NCBI GenBank assembly: GCA_029216955.1
Contig: JANAVB010002199.1
Location: forward strand, 20,093,822-20,157,821
Origin: Iris pallida
Lineage: Eukaryota; Streptophyta; Magnoliopsida; Asparagales; Iridaceae
Direction: 5' to 3'
DNA: 64,000 bases
Position numbers and translations under genes: made by a program. The notes beneath the pieces are model-generated. The model saw only the letters and a list, made by a program, of their open reading frames with translations, was not told the origin of the DNA and searched no databases. Of this stretch, positions 41,510 to 51,946 are shown piece after piece. The first letter of the stretch is position 1, and each line of letters opens with the position of its first letter.

Positions 41510-43519
41510 ATTCAAAATCAGAATTCTACCGCTGGATTGGGTTCTGAAATTCCTCACAAGAAGAAGGCTAAAGGAAGAAAGACTAAATCCTGTAATATGG
41601 TACTTTCTTCTCCTGAGTCTGAAGAAGAAACTTTTGCTAGTACAAGATCTGGAAAAGAGTACCACAAAGACTATGAGGGATCCTCCAAAGAAGCAGAAGA
41701 TGTAGTGGAAATACTACCGGTTCAATCTTCTCCTGTTCCTGCTAAACCGTCTGTGGTTGAAAAGGGAAAACAGAAAGCAGTGCGCTTTGATATCCCATTG
41801 AAGTCTGCTTCCAGTCAGGGGGTGACAATGAAGCCTTACAAATTCGATATTCTAGCTCAATTAGCCAATACTCCGGCTAGATTGTCTATATTTGAACTGC
41901 TTCGCCTCTCCAGAGAAAGCAGAGAGACCTTGAGTGAAGCTTTACTTCAAGCAGATTCATGCTTAGCTCAACTCAAGACTCCCGATAATATGCCAGTGTC
42001 ATGTCCACAATGTCATAGCATGATGGAAGCAATTCCCAACATCATCTTCACACAAGAGGATATGCTATTGAAACACAACAAGCATGATAGACCTCTGTGC
42101 TACACTGGATATATCGGATCCACCGAAATTGACAGGATTTACATTGATCCTGGGTCCTCAATTAGCATAATTCTTCAGAGTATGCTAAGACCCCTGAGGA
42201 TTCCTACTAGTGAACTGACTTACACTAGTACCACCATTGTTGGTTTTAACTCTGGCAAGAGTAAGCCACTAGGAAAGATTCGGTTACAGATGCAGATTGG
42301 TGATCTTCGATCCATGGTAACTTTCTATGTTATCAACACGGATGTATCCTACAATATTCTTCTTGGAAGACCGTTGATTCATGAGCACAATATTGTGCCT
42401 TCAACTCTCCACCAATGTTTCAAATATGTGGATTCCCAAGGAGTTGTGAAAACTGAATTTGCTGATATTAATCCTTTCAAGGGTGTCGAAGCCTACTTCT
42501 CTGATTCAAGGCTTTATAAACAAGAGCATATAAAAGAGATATCAGACATAGCTGAAGAATCATCACCTGAGGATCAGTCTATTAATGAAGATCCACCAGA
42601 GGAACAACCCTTGAAGATCATGGTCAAGGGACGAACCCAATCTCAACTTGTCAATGATCAACCTTTGATAATCAAGGTTAAAGGAAGAACTCAAACTTCA
42701 TCTGAGGAATCAATAAAAATTCCTGCTAAGAGCCAAGTTCAACCTTTCATGATCAAAGTCAAAGGGCGTACTTCTGGTACGAATGATCTAGAATCACCAT
42801 TGATCGTCAATATTGGCAATTCTACGCAGAAGACGGATGATGGTCCACCGTTGACTAATCTGAAGCGTAGCAACCAGACTGTAAATGATATAAATATTGC
42901 TCATCTCTTTGATATCAATGAAGATTTCTTTTTCGAGTATATGGCTGTCAAGTTTATTGAGAGAATGACTTTATCTTCTGATGATCAAAGCCATCAATAC
43001 AAAGACAACATAGAGCCGGAAGAAATTTTATACATTGATCATAAAGAGAATTCTTTCCCTCCCCATGTTGATGTTGGACCTTATGCTCAAAAGTTCTTGA
43101 CATCTTCTCCCTATCTGCTTCCTGTAGCCGCTTCATCACAAGCTTGCGTGACTTTCAGACGATACGAAGAATCCTGTTTCGTGGTCCCATCTGATAAGAA
43201 AAACAAGCGCCAAATTGTATTTGGCCTGGCCAGAAATATCCCTGTTACTCGGACAGATGATCTGAAGGATAAAGATAAAGGAAGAATCCGAATTGACAAA
43301 TATAGTCAACAATCTATTAAGATCATCCAAAATATGGGATATGATTTAAAGACTATGCAAGGTCTTAATCAAGGAAAGGGTAGACGACTACCATTATGCG
43401 GCGATCCGTTTTACCAGAAGACTCGTCATGGGCTGGGATATGATTCGTCTCACATTTTTTATGACGATATACAAGAAGAATTCTCTTCTAGCTCATCTGA
43501 TTCGGAAGAAATTCAATGA
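41510..43519 (+). CDS. Protease, peptide repeats and second G-patch-like module of element C
   Basis: Open for about 660 codons. FDILAQLANTPARLSIFELL, catalytic IDPGSSISIILQ, LLGRPLIHEH. Repeats LKIMVKGRTQ, LIIKVKGRTQ and FMIKVKGRTS (about 42600-42775). Second G-patch-like module IIQNMGYDLKTMQGLNQGKG (about 43315-43385) with KTRHGLGY. The frame ends at 43517-43519 in a deletion scar: downstream sequence corresponds to D at about 56262, so the natural continuation into RT is missing. Confidence 0.85.
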   Translation: MQNQNSTAGLGSEIPHKKKAKGRKTKSCNMVLSSPESEEETFASTRSGKEYHKDYEGSSKEAEDVVEILPVQSSPVPAKPSVVEKGKQKAVRFDIPLKSASSQGVTMKPYKFDILAQLANTPARLSIFELLRLSRESRETLSEALLQADSCLAQLKTPDNMPVSCPQCHSMMEAIPNIIFTQEDMLLKHNKHDRPLCYTGYIGSTEIDRIYIDPGSSISIILQSMLRPLRIPTSELTYTSTTIVGFNSGKSKPLGKIRLQMQIGDLRSMVTFYVINTDVSYNILLGRPLIHEHNIVPSTLHQCFKYVDSQGVVKTEFADINPFKGVEAYFSDSRLYKQEHIKEISDIAEESSPEDQSINEDPPEEQPLKIMVKGRTQSQLVNDQPLIIKVKGRTQTSSEESIKIPAKSQVQPFMIKVKGRTSGTNDLESPLIVNIGNSTQKTDDGPPLTNLKRSNQTVNDINIAHLFDINEDFFFEYMAVKFIERMTLSSDDQSHQYKDNIEPEEILYIDHKENSFPPHVDVGPYAQKFLTSSPYLLPVAASSQACVTFRRYEESCFVVPSDKKNKRQIVFGLARNIPVTRTDDLKDKDKGRIRIDKYSQQSIKIIQNMGYDLKTMQGLNQGKGRRLPLCGDPFYQKTRHGLGYDSSHIFYDDIQEEFSSSSSDSEEIQ

Positions 43520-43600
43520 CATCTGTCCTATTATCCCTCAGCTACCAAAGTTTGGTCAAGCTGACTACTCATCTCTTTTCTTATATCTTGCCGGTTGGCA
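43520..43600 (+). other. Deletion junction in C
   Basis: Upstream of 43520 the sequence tracks D at about 52195; downstream, CCTCAGCTACCAAAGTTTGG tracks D at 56274. About 4 kb encoding RT, both RNases H, integrase and the small antisense gene is absent. Confidence 0.8.
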
Positions 43601-44030
43601 CGTAAAATGGGATTCGTTATTTATCATGATCTTAAGTCCTCTGAATGAATATCAAATCTTCCTACCTATCATTTAGACCTCTGTGTAGATATTTATCTAC
43701 TCCTTATGTACTGTCATGTTCATATTACCTCTGACGAGTATTTTTTTTATCTATCATGTTCATTTGACCTCTGCATAGATATTAATCTACTCTTCTTTTG
43801 GGTTCTTACATACTATTACGTCCATATTACCTCTGATGGCGTTGTATATTCTCGAGAAGAGATTAATCTTCTGTCTCATCAGATGATTAATTAAATTTAT
43901 TATTTCATCATGTTCTCATGATCATTGGATGAATATTAAATTTACTTATCTATCATGTCCATATTACCTCTGGATAGATATAATGCATTTAAAAGACTTG
44001 TCACGCTCCTATAACCTCTGACAAGTATCT
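43600..44030 (+). other. Stem-loop array of element C
   Basis: At least five clear units: ATTTAT/ATGAAT (43619, 43645; one G-U), CTAC/GTAG (43662, 43685), TATCTAT/ATAGATA (43748, 43775; 20-nt loop), TATCTATC/GATAGATA (43947, 43973) and ACTTGTC/GACAAGT (43996, 44020). More decayed units lie near 43708-43740 and 43811-43845. Loops resemble CATGTCCATATTACCTCTGA. The rest of the stretch to 44130 is AT-rich with no gene. Confidence 0.8.
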
Positions 44031-44132
44031 CCTATCTTATACCTATTGTTCCAAATAAGCGATAGGATCATAAAATATATATATATTTCATTCATCTTGG
44101 AAACATTGCAAAATGGATTACAAGAAATTCTT

Positions 44133-47100
44133 TTAAAGTGGAGTAGAGATATCTAGAAGTAACTGTCGTAGTTCTTCTAGCCGTTTACCAAAAGAACTCA
44201 TAACTTTCTTTGTAGCCTCGGCACGTCGAGCCTCAGGTGTGCAAATGCAAGAAAGCTTAGTGAAGGTGGTTATTAAACCCTCTTTAGCTTCATCGAGGGT
44301 CCTGATATTTGATTCAGCCCCATAAGCTTTCTCTTCTAAAACCGAGCTCTAGGTAAGGTGCAGATTTCGAGCTTCGATCATCCTGTCTCTTTCAGCCTTA
44401 AGGCGAGCCAACCCTGCCTCGAACTCGTAGATTTCATGATTTTTGTTCTGAATATCTATGTTCAGAGCATCATAAGCTACCCTGTGACTATGAAGTGAGG
44501 GCTTTATCCCAGCCAAGAATGCTTTCTCTTTGGCAACCTTCAGACTATGTTCACGAAGAGATTCATTATATGTAGCTTCCCGAGCAAGGAAATCGGCTGT
44601 TAAGGCTTCATATTCCTCCTCAATAAGACTTTCTACAGTTCTACTTGACAGCCTGAGATATTCTCTAATTGGTTGTTCGAGGTCCTCCACAATTTTCTCC
44701 AATTTGGCAGCTCTCTCTGCATCCCTGAACAGAGCAACGTTATTGATGGTCGAAGACATTGCCGTCTTCAAAGTCTCATAATTGAGGCCCTCGTTTAGGA
44801 CCATTTTTATCAAGGTTGCCAAACTTTTGTAAAATGTGTCGGTATAAATCTCAACTAGGAGATTCATTTCCGTACTGGAGCTTGGCTTGGCAACAATATC
44901 CAACAGGTCTTTTTCTTGGAGATCAGAAGCAGACATCGGGGGTACAACAGCAGGATGAGACGAAGTCGTTGTTGCTACCACCGTTATAGCCAATGGATCC
45001 CTGGAAGTTTCAGGGATTATATCTCCAACCGGTGTAACAACAGATGAGGATGGAACCGAAATGTTGCTATTGTTGTCGGGTTTCCAAGGACCTCAGTGTC
45101 AACTTCATCAATATTTGCCACCCCAGCCGTTTCTGGAGTTCTGGCGGCGGTAATATCAATGGGTGTGATGACAACTACAGGAGCTAGTTCAGATCCTGAC
45201 ATTGTCTTATCAGAAATTGGTACTGGATCGGTGACAACAGTAGAGGATGTTATCATCTCCCCAGCTTCTATTGAAAGTTCAAGTATGCCTCCAGCATCTC
45301 CTTCAGTTGATGGCTCCACAGGATTGCCCAGTGTTTCAGCTGTAGTAAAACTTTTTACAGCTAATTCTTGGTTCAATTCTGGACCACCTCCAGTAGTTTC
45401 ATCATCTCCCACAGTAGGATCGACTCTTGTCTCCTCTTGGTACTGATCCTCAACAAGAGAAGACAATTCGGACTGTGCTTGTTGGACCTCAAGCGACGGA
45501 GGATGTTCTTTTAGAGGCTCCATCTCAGGCTTTTGCACTCCCCCGTCTCCAGCATCTGAGTTCCCTGAAGAAGAAGCTTCCCCTTCAGATTCCTCATTTT
45601 CTTCATGGATTTCTTCTTCTTGAGGAAGAGGAATTACAGACTTTGGTGCAATTATGACATCTGCAAAATGAACAAAAAAATTAGTATGCGAAACCTTGAT
45701 ACATAATTCCGTATAGGTTTTGTATAATACTTGGAATATGTGCATTTTTTTAAGATATGTGTCATAATCACCATCCCAGTCATCATCCTCAAAGTCAAGA
45801 GCCGGTTCGTCCGATGGAATACGATCTTGATCAACAGCGGATACAGTGGTAATACCTTCCGTAACTTGTGCCTTGGACGGCAAAGATAAATGAAGCGAGG
45901 TGCTAAGACGTCCAGGAGACAAAAGTGTTACAGATCCTGATCCAACTGTCTGTGGAGGAGCCGAAGACCCCTCTCCAGGATGAACTGAAGAAGGACCGAC
46001 GAGAGGATCTTCTTCAATATCCTCTTCTAGAGTGTGAACGCTTATCTTGGAAGGCCCTTTTGTGGTAGACCTCTTCCTCTTTTCTGGAGTTTTTTCTGGA
46101 GACGTGGCAGCTGCACCTTGTTTTCTTTTGCAGCCTTTACCAATAATGATAGGTTCTGCAGCTGGTTCTCTAACTCCTGTTGGAATAACTACTAGAAACG
46201 GATCTGGGATGCCAGTGTCGTCAGGGGTGTCTGCCGGTACCCTGACCTGCTCCTCAATATCTCCTTCTTTCGGCCACCGCAGACTACCCTTCATATTGTA
46301 ACCATGGGCAAAGGAACGAATTGAAGCATAGAAGTGGGCATACGTATGGAGTATACGCAGTTCTGTAGTACTGGTAGCAGTCGAAATTCAAAATTTAGCA
46401 CCAGTCCGAGCACTACCAAAATACCTCCATCCTCTAGCTCCGTTAAGTAATTTCCCATAATAACGGAAATTAGTTAGAGGATTACCAACATGAAGTTGGT
46501 CGTATCCAAATTGGCGAGCAAACCTACTGGGTAAGTATGGTTCGAACGCACAATTGTCTTCGTTTCTGTACATTAGATGAGACAGTCTGATGCACTGAAG
46601 CCACCTAAAGACTAACTGTGGCAATACAACCCTTCCGTCAACTTCATCTTCGAACTGGACACCAAAGCAGTCTGCCGGAACATGCGGCCGGGTACAAAAG
46701 AAGTTCCAGCCGTATGAATAATTCAAAACCGCTCGGGTATCTGCTACAGTTGTAGCAATCCATGTAGCTTTGCTGAATTTTTGGAGAAAGACCTCTGCAT
46801 CGTCGCCTGGGCCCGGTGGTAATAATCTGCAATTGTGATGCAACAACCAGCCCATCAGATAAGTGTAGGGCATCTCTACCCTAGAGAAAACTTTTCGATG
46901 AGGAGCATTGTTAATTAGCTCCTCACCGAAAGTTCTTAAACCTGCATTTATCCGACACACCATGGCCGACAGCAAGTTGATCCTGACTTTAAATACCAGA
47001 CGTATCGCTGGCCATAGCACACTCCGATGAATTCTGTCAACAGTACCAATACCTGGTACAACCCATCTTCTCAACCATAAAGAAAGAAAGCCTGCCAGCA

Positions 47101-48981
47101 AAGCTCTCCGAGAGATTCTCTGACTACCATATCTGAGGAAGCTCAAGGCTTCAGTTCCTGCAGGAAATTCCCCAGTCTTCGTAGACAGATATTTATTCGG
47201 GAATTTATAAGTAACCATCATATCCCGAACCTTGTTAGAAGGGATCGTCGAATCTATGTTGATTACTGGAGCCTTATTCTCTTGAAACCTTTCTTTATCT
47301 TCCTTGGAGATCTTATCCTTGTGGAAGAAAAGGTAAGTCATCCATTTGTTGATATACGCCAAATGGGACGTACTTTCATGCATCGTGGTACAAGTCAGGT
47401 AGTAGCACATCAGTTCTTCGTATGTCTCGACTAACTGAGGGTTAACTTCTCTGATCTCGGCAAGCTCCCTGTTGGAGGGAACATATTCTTCAATGGGGCC
47501 TCCCCCATTGGCAGCTTCGATATAAACTGCATCTCATGAAGAGCAAGACCCATTTCACCTTTTAGAGTAGCAAAAGTTCCAGTTGAACTTAAATATAGCT
47601 CCATCAAGGCCAAAAATAAGTTTCCATTCGCAGGAATACCATAGCTGGTGGAAGCTACTGCTTCGTATAAGCCAATATCTTTCAATTCTTCCTCAAAGTT
47701 CTTCATCATCCAAAGGCTTATCTGAATCCAACTCTGGTTGAATGGAGTCAACCATCCTGGCAGTCTGGGGTTGGTTTGAGGATACAACACAGCTTCCTTC
47801 ATAAATTTATTGACAAACATCGGGGTTTGAACTGGCTGTATTAGGCCCGAATCTTCGCTTGGATTAGAGCCTGGCATAAGGCCTAAGACTGAAGTAACAC
47901 CTCCATTGGGAACACTAGCAAAGTATCCTATATCATTGGCACGCTCTCTCTTGAAGACAATTCTACCCGGGCGTCCATGACTATTGGGAGTCAAATTCCA
48001 CAACATCTGTCGGGGATGAGTGGCATGGACGAATGCCGATAAAGGATAATCTCTGTCCATATCTGGAAGATACATAGCTCTATTCCCAAATTTAAAAACC
48101 CAAGACTCTTTCTTGGGGTGTGTCTGGGATTTACAATCAATGGCATCTCCAAACAGAAAAGCTGGTTTTGCGAAGTGTTGTCCGTCTAGTGAATTCAACA
48201 ACTCCCTATTTATCATGGATAGCAACAATCTATCCCCTTGAGCTGCTATCAACTGTGCCCTCTCTGCCGGATATTCGGGGTTCGACTGGGGAAATTGGAC
48301 ATGAGATAAATCTTCCAAATAGTTCGAACCTACCATACCAACTGATGATCCGAAAACTTCAGCGAGGGGGTGAACTTGCAGATCCACTGGTCAAATAACA
48401 AAAGAGATCAAGTTAGTTCGAAGTTTTTAAGAGTTGAGGAAAAAACTCATGCAGTATTGGCTCGACAAAACCTCTCAGAAAAGATTGATTAACTTCACAT
48501 TACCATACAGTGACATGAGCGTAATGCAACTTTTTTACGCTGGCATGTACGAACATGAGCGTAGTTAAGTTTTACGCTAGCATATTGGCTGTGGGCACAA
48601 GAACAGATTTACGCTGACACGTGTAACGTGGGCGTATTCTTGCTAAACTTTACGCTAACACGTACAACATGGGCGTATAATGTTATTTTAACTTTACGCT
48701 AACACGTAGAACGTGGGCGTACAATATTATTTCAACTTTACGCTAACACGTACAAACGTGGGCGTAAAGAGCTGAAAAATTGGTTTTCCTTCTTCTTCCC
48801 CGACGGATTTATTTTCTGAAGATTAGGGTTTTTTACCTATCATAGGTGGAGCCATGGCCGGGTTAGGGTTTTGTGGTGGTGATGACGACTGAGTAGAGGT
48901 CTTCATATGGTCGGTCGACGAGGAATCAATGGCTGGTTTCTTCCCCTTGCTGCCGGCGGTGGATGATTTCTTAGGAGCCAT
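44133..48981 (-). pseudogene. Antisense plant-mobile-domain gene of element C (spliced)
   Basis: Exon 1: 48981-48837, starting MAPKKSSTAGSKGKK. Intron: 48836-48387 (450 bp; donor GTAAAA, acceptor TTTGACCAG), phase 1. Exon 2 reads VDLQVHPLAEVFGSS and is open to about 47490, where a frameshift occurs (GGPIEEYVPSNRELAEI in the next frame). The plant mobile domain includes SAMVCRINAGLRTFGEEL, PYTYLMGWLL and FEPYLPSRFARQFGYDQL. TGA near 46388 (CGA-type change), a basic KRKRSTTKGP patch near 46070, an acidic linker, a frameshift near 45080, and a coiled-coil tail (LKAERDRMIEARNLHLT) with a TAG at 44351, ending at TAA 44133-44135. Homologous to the B gene along the PMD and tail. Confidence 0.8.
48520..48775 (-). 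repeat. TTTACGC tandem repeat in intron 1 of the C antisense gene
   Basis: About five units of 50-58 bp, each with TTTACGCTAACACGTA and then GGGCGTA, i.e. an inverted pair TACGC/GCGTA. The motif is the one crowding the family-1 U3. Confidence 0.9.
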
Positions 48982-49059
48982 CAGATCAGAGTTTCGATGA
49001 AAGAAAAGGCAAAGAGATTCAAGAAGATGAGTAAAAGTGTTTTCTCTCTCTAAAAAGGT

Positions 49060-49068
49060 CTATTTATA
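49060..49068 (-). promoter_or_regulatory. TATA box of the C antisense gene
   Basis: TATAAATAG on the minus strand about 80 bases upstream of the ATG at 48981. Upstream of it (49085-49200) lie four ACGC-type motifs (TTACGC, TTTTACGC) in a GACTGTTG-containing repeat also found upstream of the third antisense gene of D (58485-58590). Confidence 0.65.
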
Positions 49069-49224
49069 GAGAGATTCAAAACCGACTGTTGGACATCCCT
49101 ATGATTACGCTGACTGTTGGATATCCCCGCCCTTACGCGGATGACTGTTACGTATCCCGAATTTTGCGCTCAGCAAATCTCAACTTTTACGCTTCTGTTC
49201 AAAGTATTTCAAATTTTGGAGACA

Positions 49225-49247
49225 TTTGAAAACTTTGAAGTGGGTCT
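49225..49247 (+). other. Polypurine tract of C
   Basis: AACTTTGAAGTGGGTCT before the 3' LTR at 49248; carries one T inside the G run compared with D. Confidence 0.7.
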
Positions 49248-50343
49248 TGTAGGAGCGTAAAAAGTGCTTCAAAGAAAGAGTCATCTCATTCATAAGTGGC
49301 CCGCTTTACGCCTAACAGAGCGGGTAATTTCTTTACGCCCAAGACAAGGCTAATTGTATTACGCCTAAGCAGATTGACCTTTTTACGCTTGGGTATACAC
49401 CGGTGATTTTACGCCAAGGACTGAGCAGCCTCTGTCACGCTGGACAAAAGCTATCAAATCTCGCATTTAATGCAGACTTTGACATGAAGATATCAATGAT
49501 GGCATTTACCACAGGATTCAATGGAATTTGTCTCATACAAAGACCATTGTTGTCGTTTATAGAGATCGAGCTACTTTACGCTCACTGAATGGTTTTTTTT
49601 ACGCACGGGGTTTTACATGAGTCCTTGCGCTCATAAGAAACAATGTGTACGTGAAGTCTATTTGAGCCATTTTACGCTCAAGGTTATTCGATAACTACTT
49701 TACGCTGGAAACCTATGACAGAGCTAGTTTACGCTCATCTTTTTACGCCCGATTCGTTCTGGCCAGTTTGGAACGTGGTGTGCCTACGTGGTCTTCATGC
49801 CACCTATTTCGAAGAACGTGTGTACATGTATCCTATTCTTACTGAAATGATGGGACACGTGTCAGCACATACAGAGGATGATTCTGATCGTGGAGGGCAG
49901 TTGTTAGCATAAAGACAGATGTTGATGCTCTTTTACGCAGGAAAGCCCCAGTCTATAAATAGACTCATTTTTCTCATACACAGGGACAGACAGGAAGAGA
50001 CAGGAGAGAATACAGAGATCAGAGCTTCGAGATTTTGATTCTCTAGAGCATCCTTCTTCAACTTTTTTTCCAGAACAAAGTGAAGCAAAGCAGGAAAGCA
50101 TTCGGCCTCGCCATCAGTGCCCAAGTGCGTCGATACCTTTCTGGTGCATTAGTTCTTCCAAGTTGTTCTACTTCAAGCAGTGATCTTTATCATCATCATA
50201 TGGTCCAAGGAACAAAGTGATTGTTTACGAATCAGACTTCCATAGCAATACTTTCCCAGAAACAAATTTGTACTTCTCGTACTTTTCTTCTTGTTTTTGT
50301 TTTCAAAAGCCAATTCCTCCAAGGCATTTTGTTAATCGAAACA
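49248..50343 (+). repeat. 3' LTR of C
   Basis: TGTAGGAGCG...ATCGAAACA followed by CAAAG (50344-50348). TATA box 49954-49962. Confidence 0.95.
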
Positions 50344-50348
50344 CAAAG

Positions 50349-51946
50349 ATTATAAGGGATCTTCCAAAGAAGCAGAAAATGTAGTGGAAACACTACCAGC
50401 TCAACCTTCTCCTGTTCCTGCTAAACCCTCGGTGGTTGAAAAAGGGAAACAGAAAACAGTACGTTTTGACGTTCCATTGAAGTCTGCTTCCAGTCAGGGG
50501 GTGGTGATGAAACCTTACAAATTTGATATTCTAGCTCAGTTAGCCAATACTCCAGCTAGACTATCCATATTTGAACTGCTTCGTCTTTCTAGAGAAAGCA
50601 GGGAGACTTTGAGTGAAGCTCTACTTCAGGCAGATTCATGCTTGGCTCAACTCAAGAGTCCTGATAATACTCCAGTGTCGTATCCGCAATGTCATAGTGT
50701 GATGGAAGCAATTCCCAATATCACCTTTACACAAGAGGATATGCTGTTGAAGCATAACAAACATGACAGACCTCTGTGCTACACGGGGTATATTGGATCT
50801 ACTGAAATTGACAGGATTTACATCGATCCTGGGTCATCAATTAGCAAAATTCTTCAAAGTATGCTAAGACCCCTGAGGATTCCTACTAGTGACCTGACTT
50901 ACACTAGTACTATGATAGTTGGTTTTAACTCTGGCAAGAGTAAACCACTGGAGAAGATTCGTCTGAAGATTCAGATTGGCGATCTGTGAACTATGGTAAC
51001 CTTCTATGTTATCAACTCAGATGTATCCTACAATATTCTTCTTGGAAGACCGTGGATTCATGAACACAACATTGTGCCTTCAACTCTCCACCAATGCTTC
51101 AAGTATGTGGATTCTCAAGGAGTTGTAAAGACTGAGTTTGCTGATATCAATCCCTTCAAGGGTGTCGAAGCCTATTTTTCTGATTCAAGGTTTTATAAAG
51201 AAGAACATGTGAAAGAGATATCAGACATAGCTGAAGATCAATCTTTTATTAAAGATCAGTCTATTAATGAAGATCCGCCAGAAGAACAACCTTTGAAGAT
51301 CATAGTCAAGGGACGAATCTAATCCCAATCTGTCAATGATCAACCTTTGGTAATCAAGGTTAAAGGAAGAACTCAAGCTTCATCTGAGGAATCAGTAAAT
51401 GTTCCTACTAAGAGCCAAGTTCAAACCTTTTTTATTAAGGTCAAAGGGCGTACCTCTTGTACGAATGATCCAGAACCACCATTGATTGTCAATCTTGGCA
51501 AATCTACGCAGAAGACGGATGATAATCCACTAGTGATTAATCCGAAGCGTAGCAGTCAAATTGTAAATGATGTAAATATTGATCATTCTGTACTTTTTGA
51601 TATCAATGAAGATTTCCTTTTCGAGTATATGGCTGCCAAGTTTATTGAAAGAATGACTTTATCTACTGATAATCAAAGTCATCAATCTAAAGGCGACATA
51701 GAACTAGAAGAAACTTTATACATCAACTATAAAGAAAATTCCTTTCCTCTTCAGGTTGATATTGGACCTTACGTTCAAAAGTTCTTGACATCTTCTCCTT
51801 ATCTACTTCCGGTAGTTGCTCAATCACAAGCTTATGTAACTTATAGACGTCATGAAGAATCTTGTTTCGTGGTTCCGTCTAATAAGAAAAACAAGCGCCA
51901 AATTGTTTTTGGCTTGGCTTGCTCAGACAGACGATTTGAAAGATAA
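50349..51946 (+). pseudogene. Protease and peptide-repeat linker of element D
   Basis: Continues the D frame after C. FDILAQLANTPARLSIFELL, IDPGSSISKIL, LLGRPWIHEH; LKIIVKGRI, VIKVKGRTQ and FFIKVKGRTS repeats (51290-51455). TGA at 50987-50989 (CGA in C), TAA at about 51321 (CAA-type), and a deletion near 51920 that shifts frame in the FGLA segment. Confidence 0.85.

Larger units (their letters stand above)
36945..50343 (+). mobile_element. Element C: non-autonomous family 1 element inserted in D
   Basis: LTRs 36945-38039 (1095 bp) and 49248-50343 (1096 bp), about 20 differences by eye (about 2%). Contains ORF1-gag-protease (38043-43519), a junction at about 43520 where RT, RNase H, integrase and the first antisense gene of the D type are missing, a stem-loop array, and an antisense plant-mobile-domain gene. 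With no polymerase or integrase it could only have moved in trans if the loss preceded insertion. Confidence 0.93.

Noticed and set aside
45661..45730. Second intron in the C antisense gene, suggested by a T-rich tract and TTTTGCAG acceptor
   Set aside because: The only nearby GT donor gives a 70-bp intron that brings an immediate stop (ATG TCA TAA), while reading through stays open; not supported.
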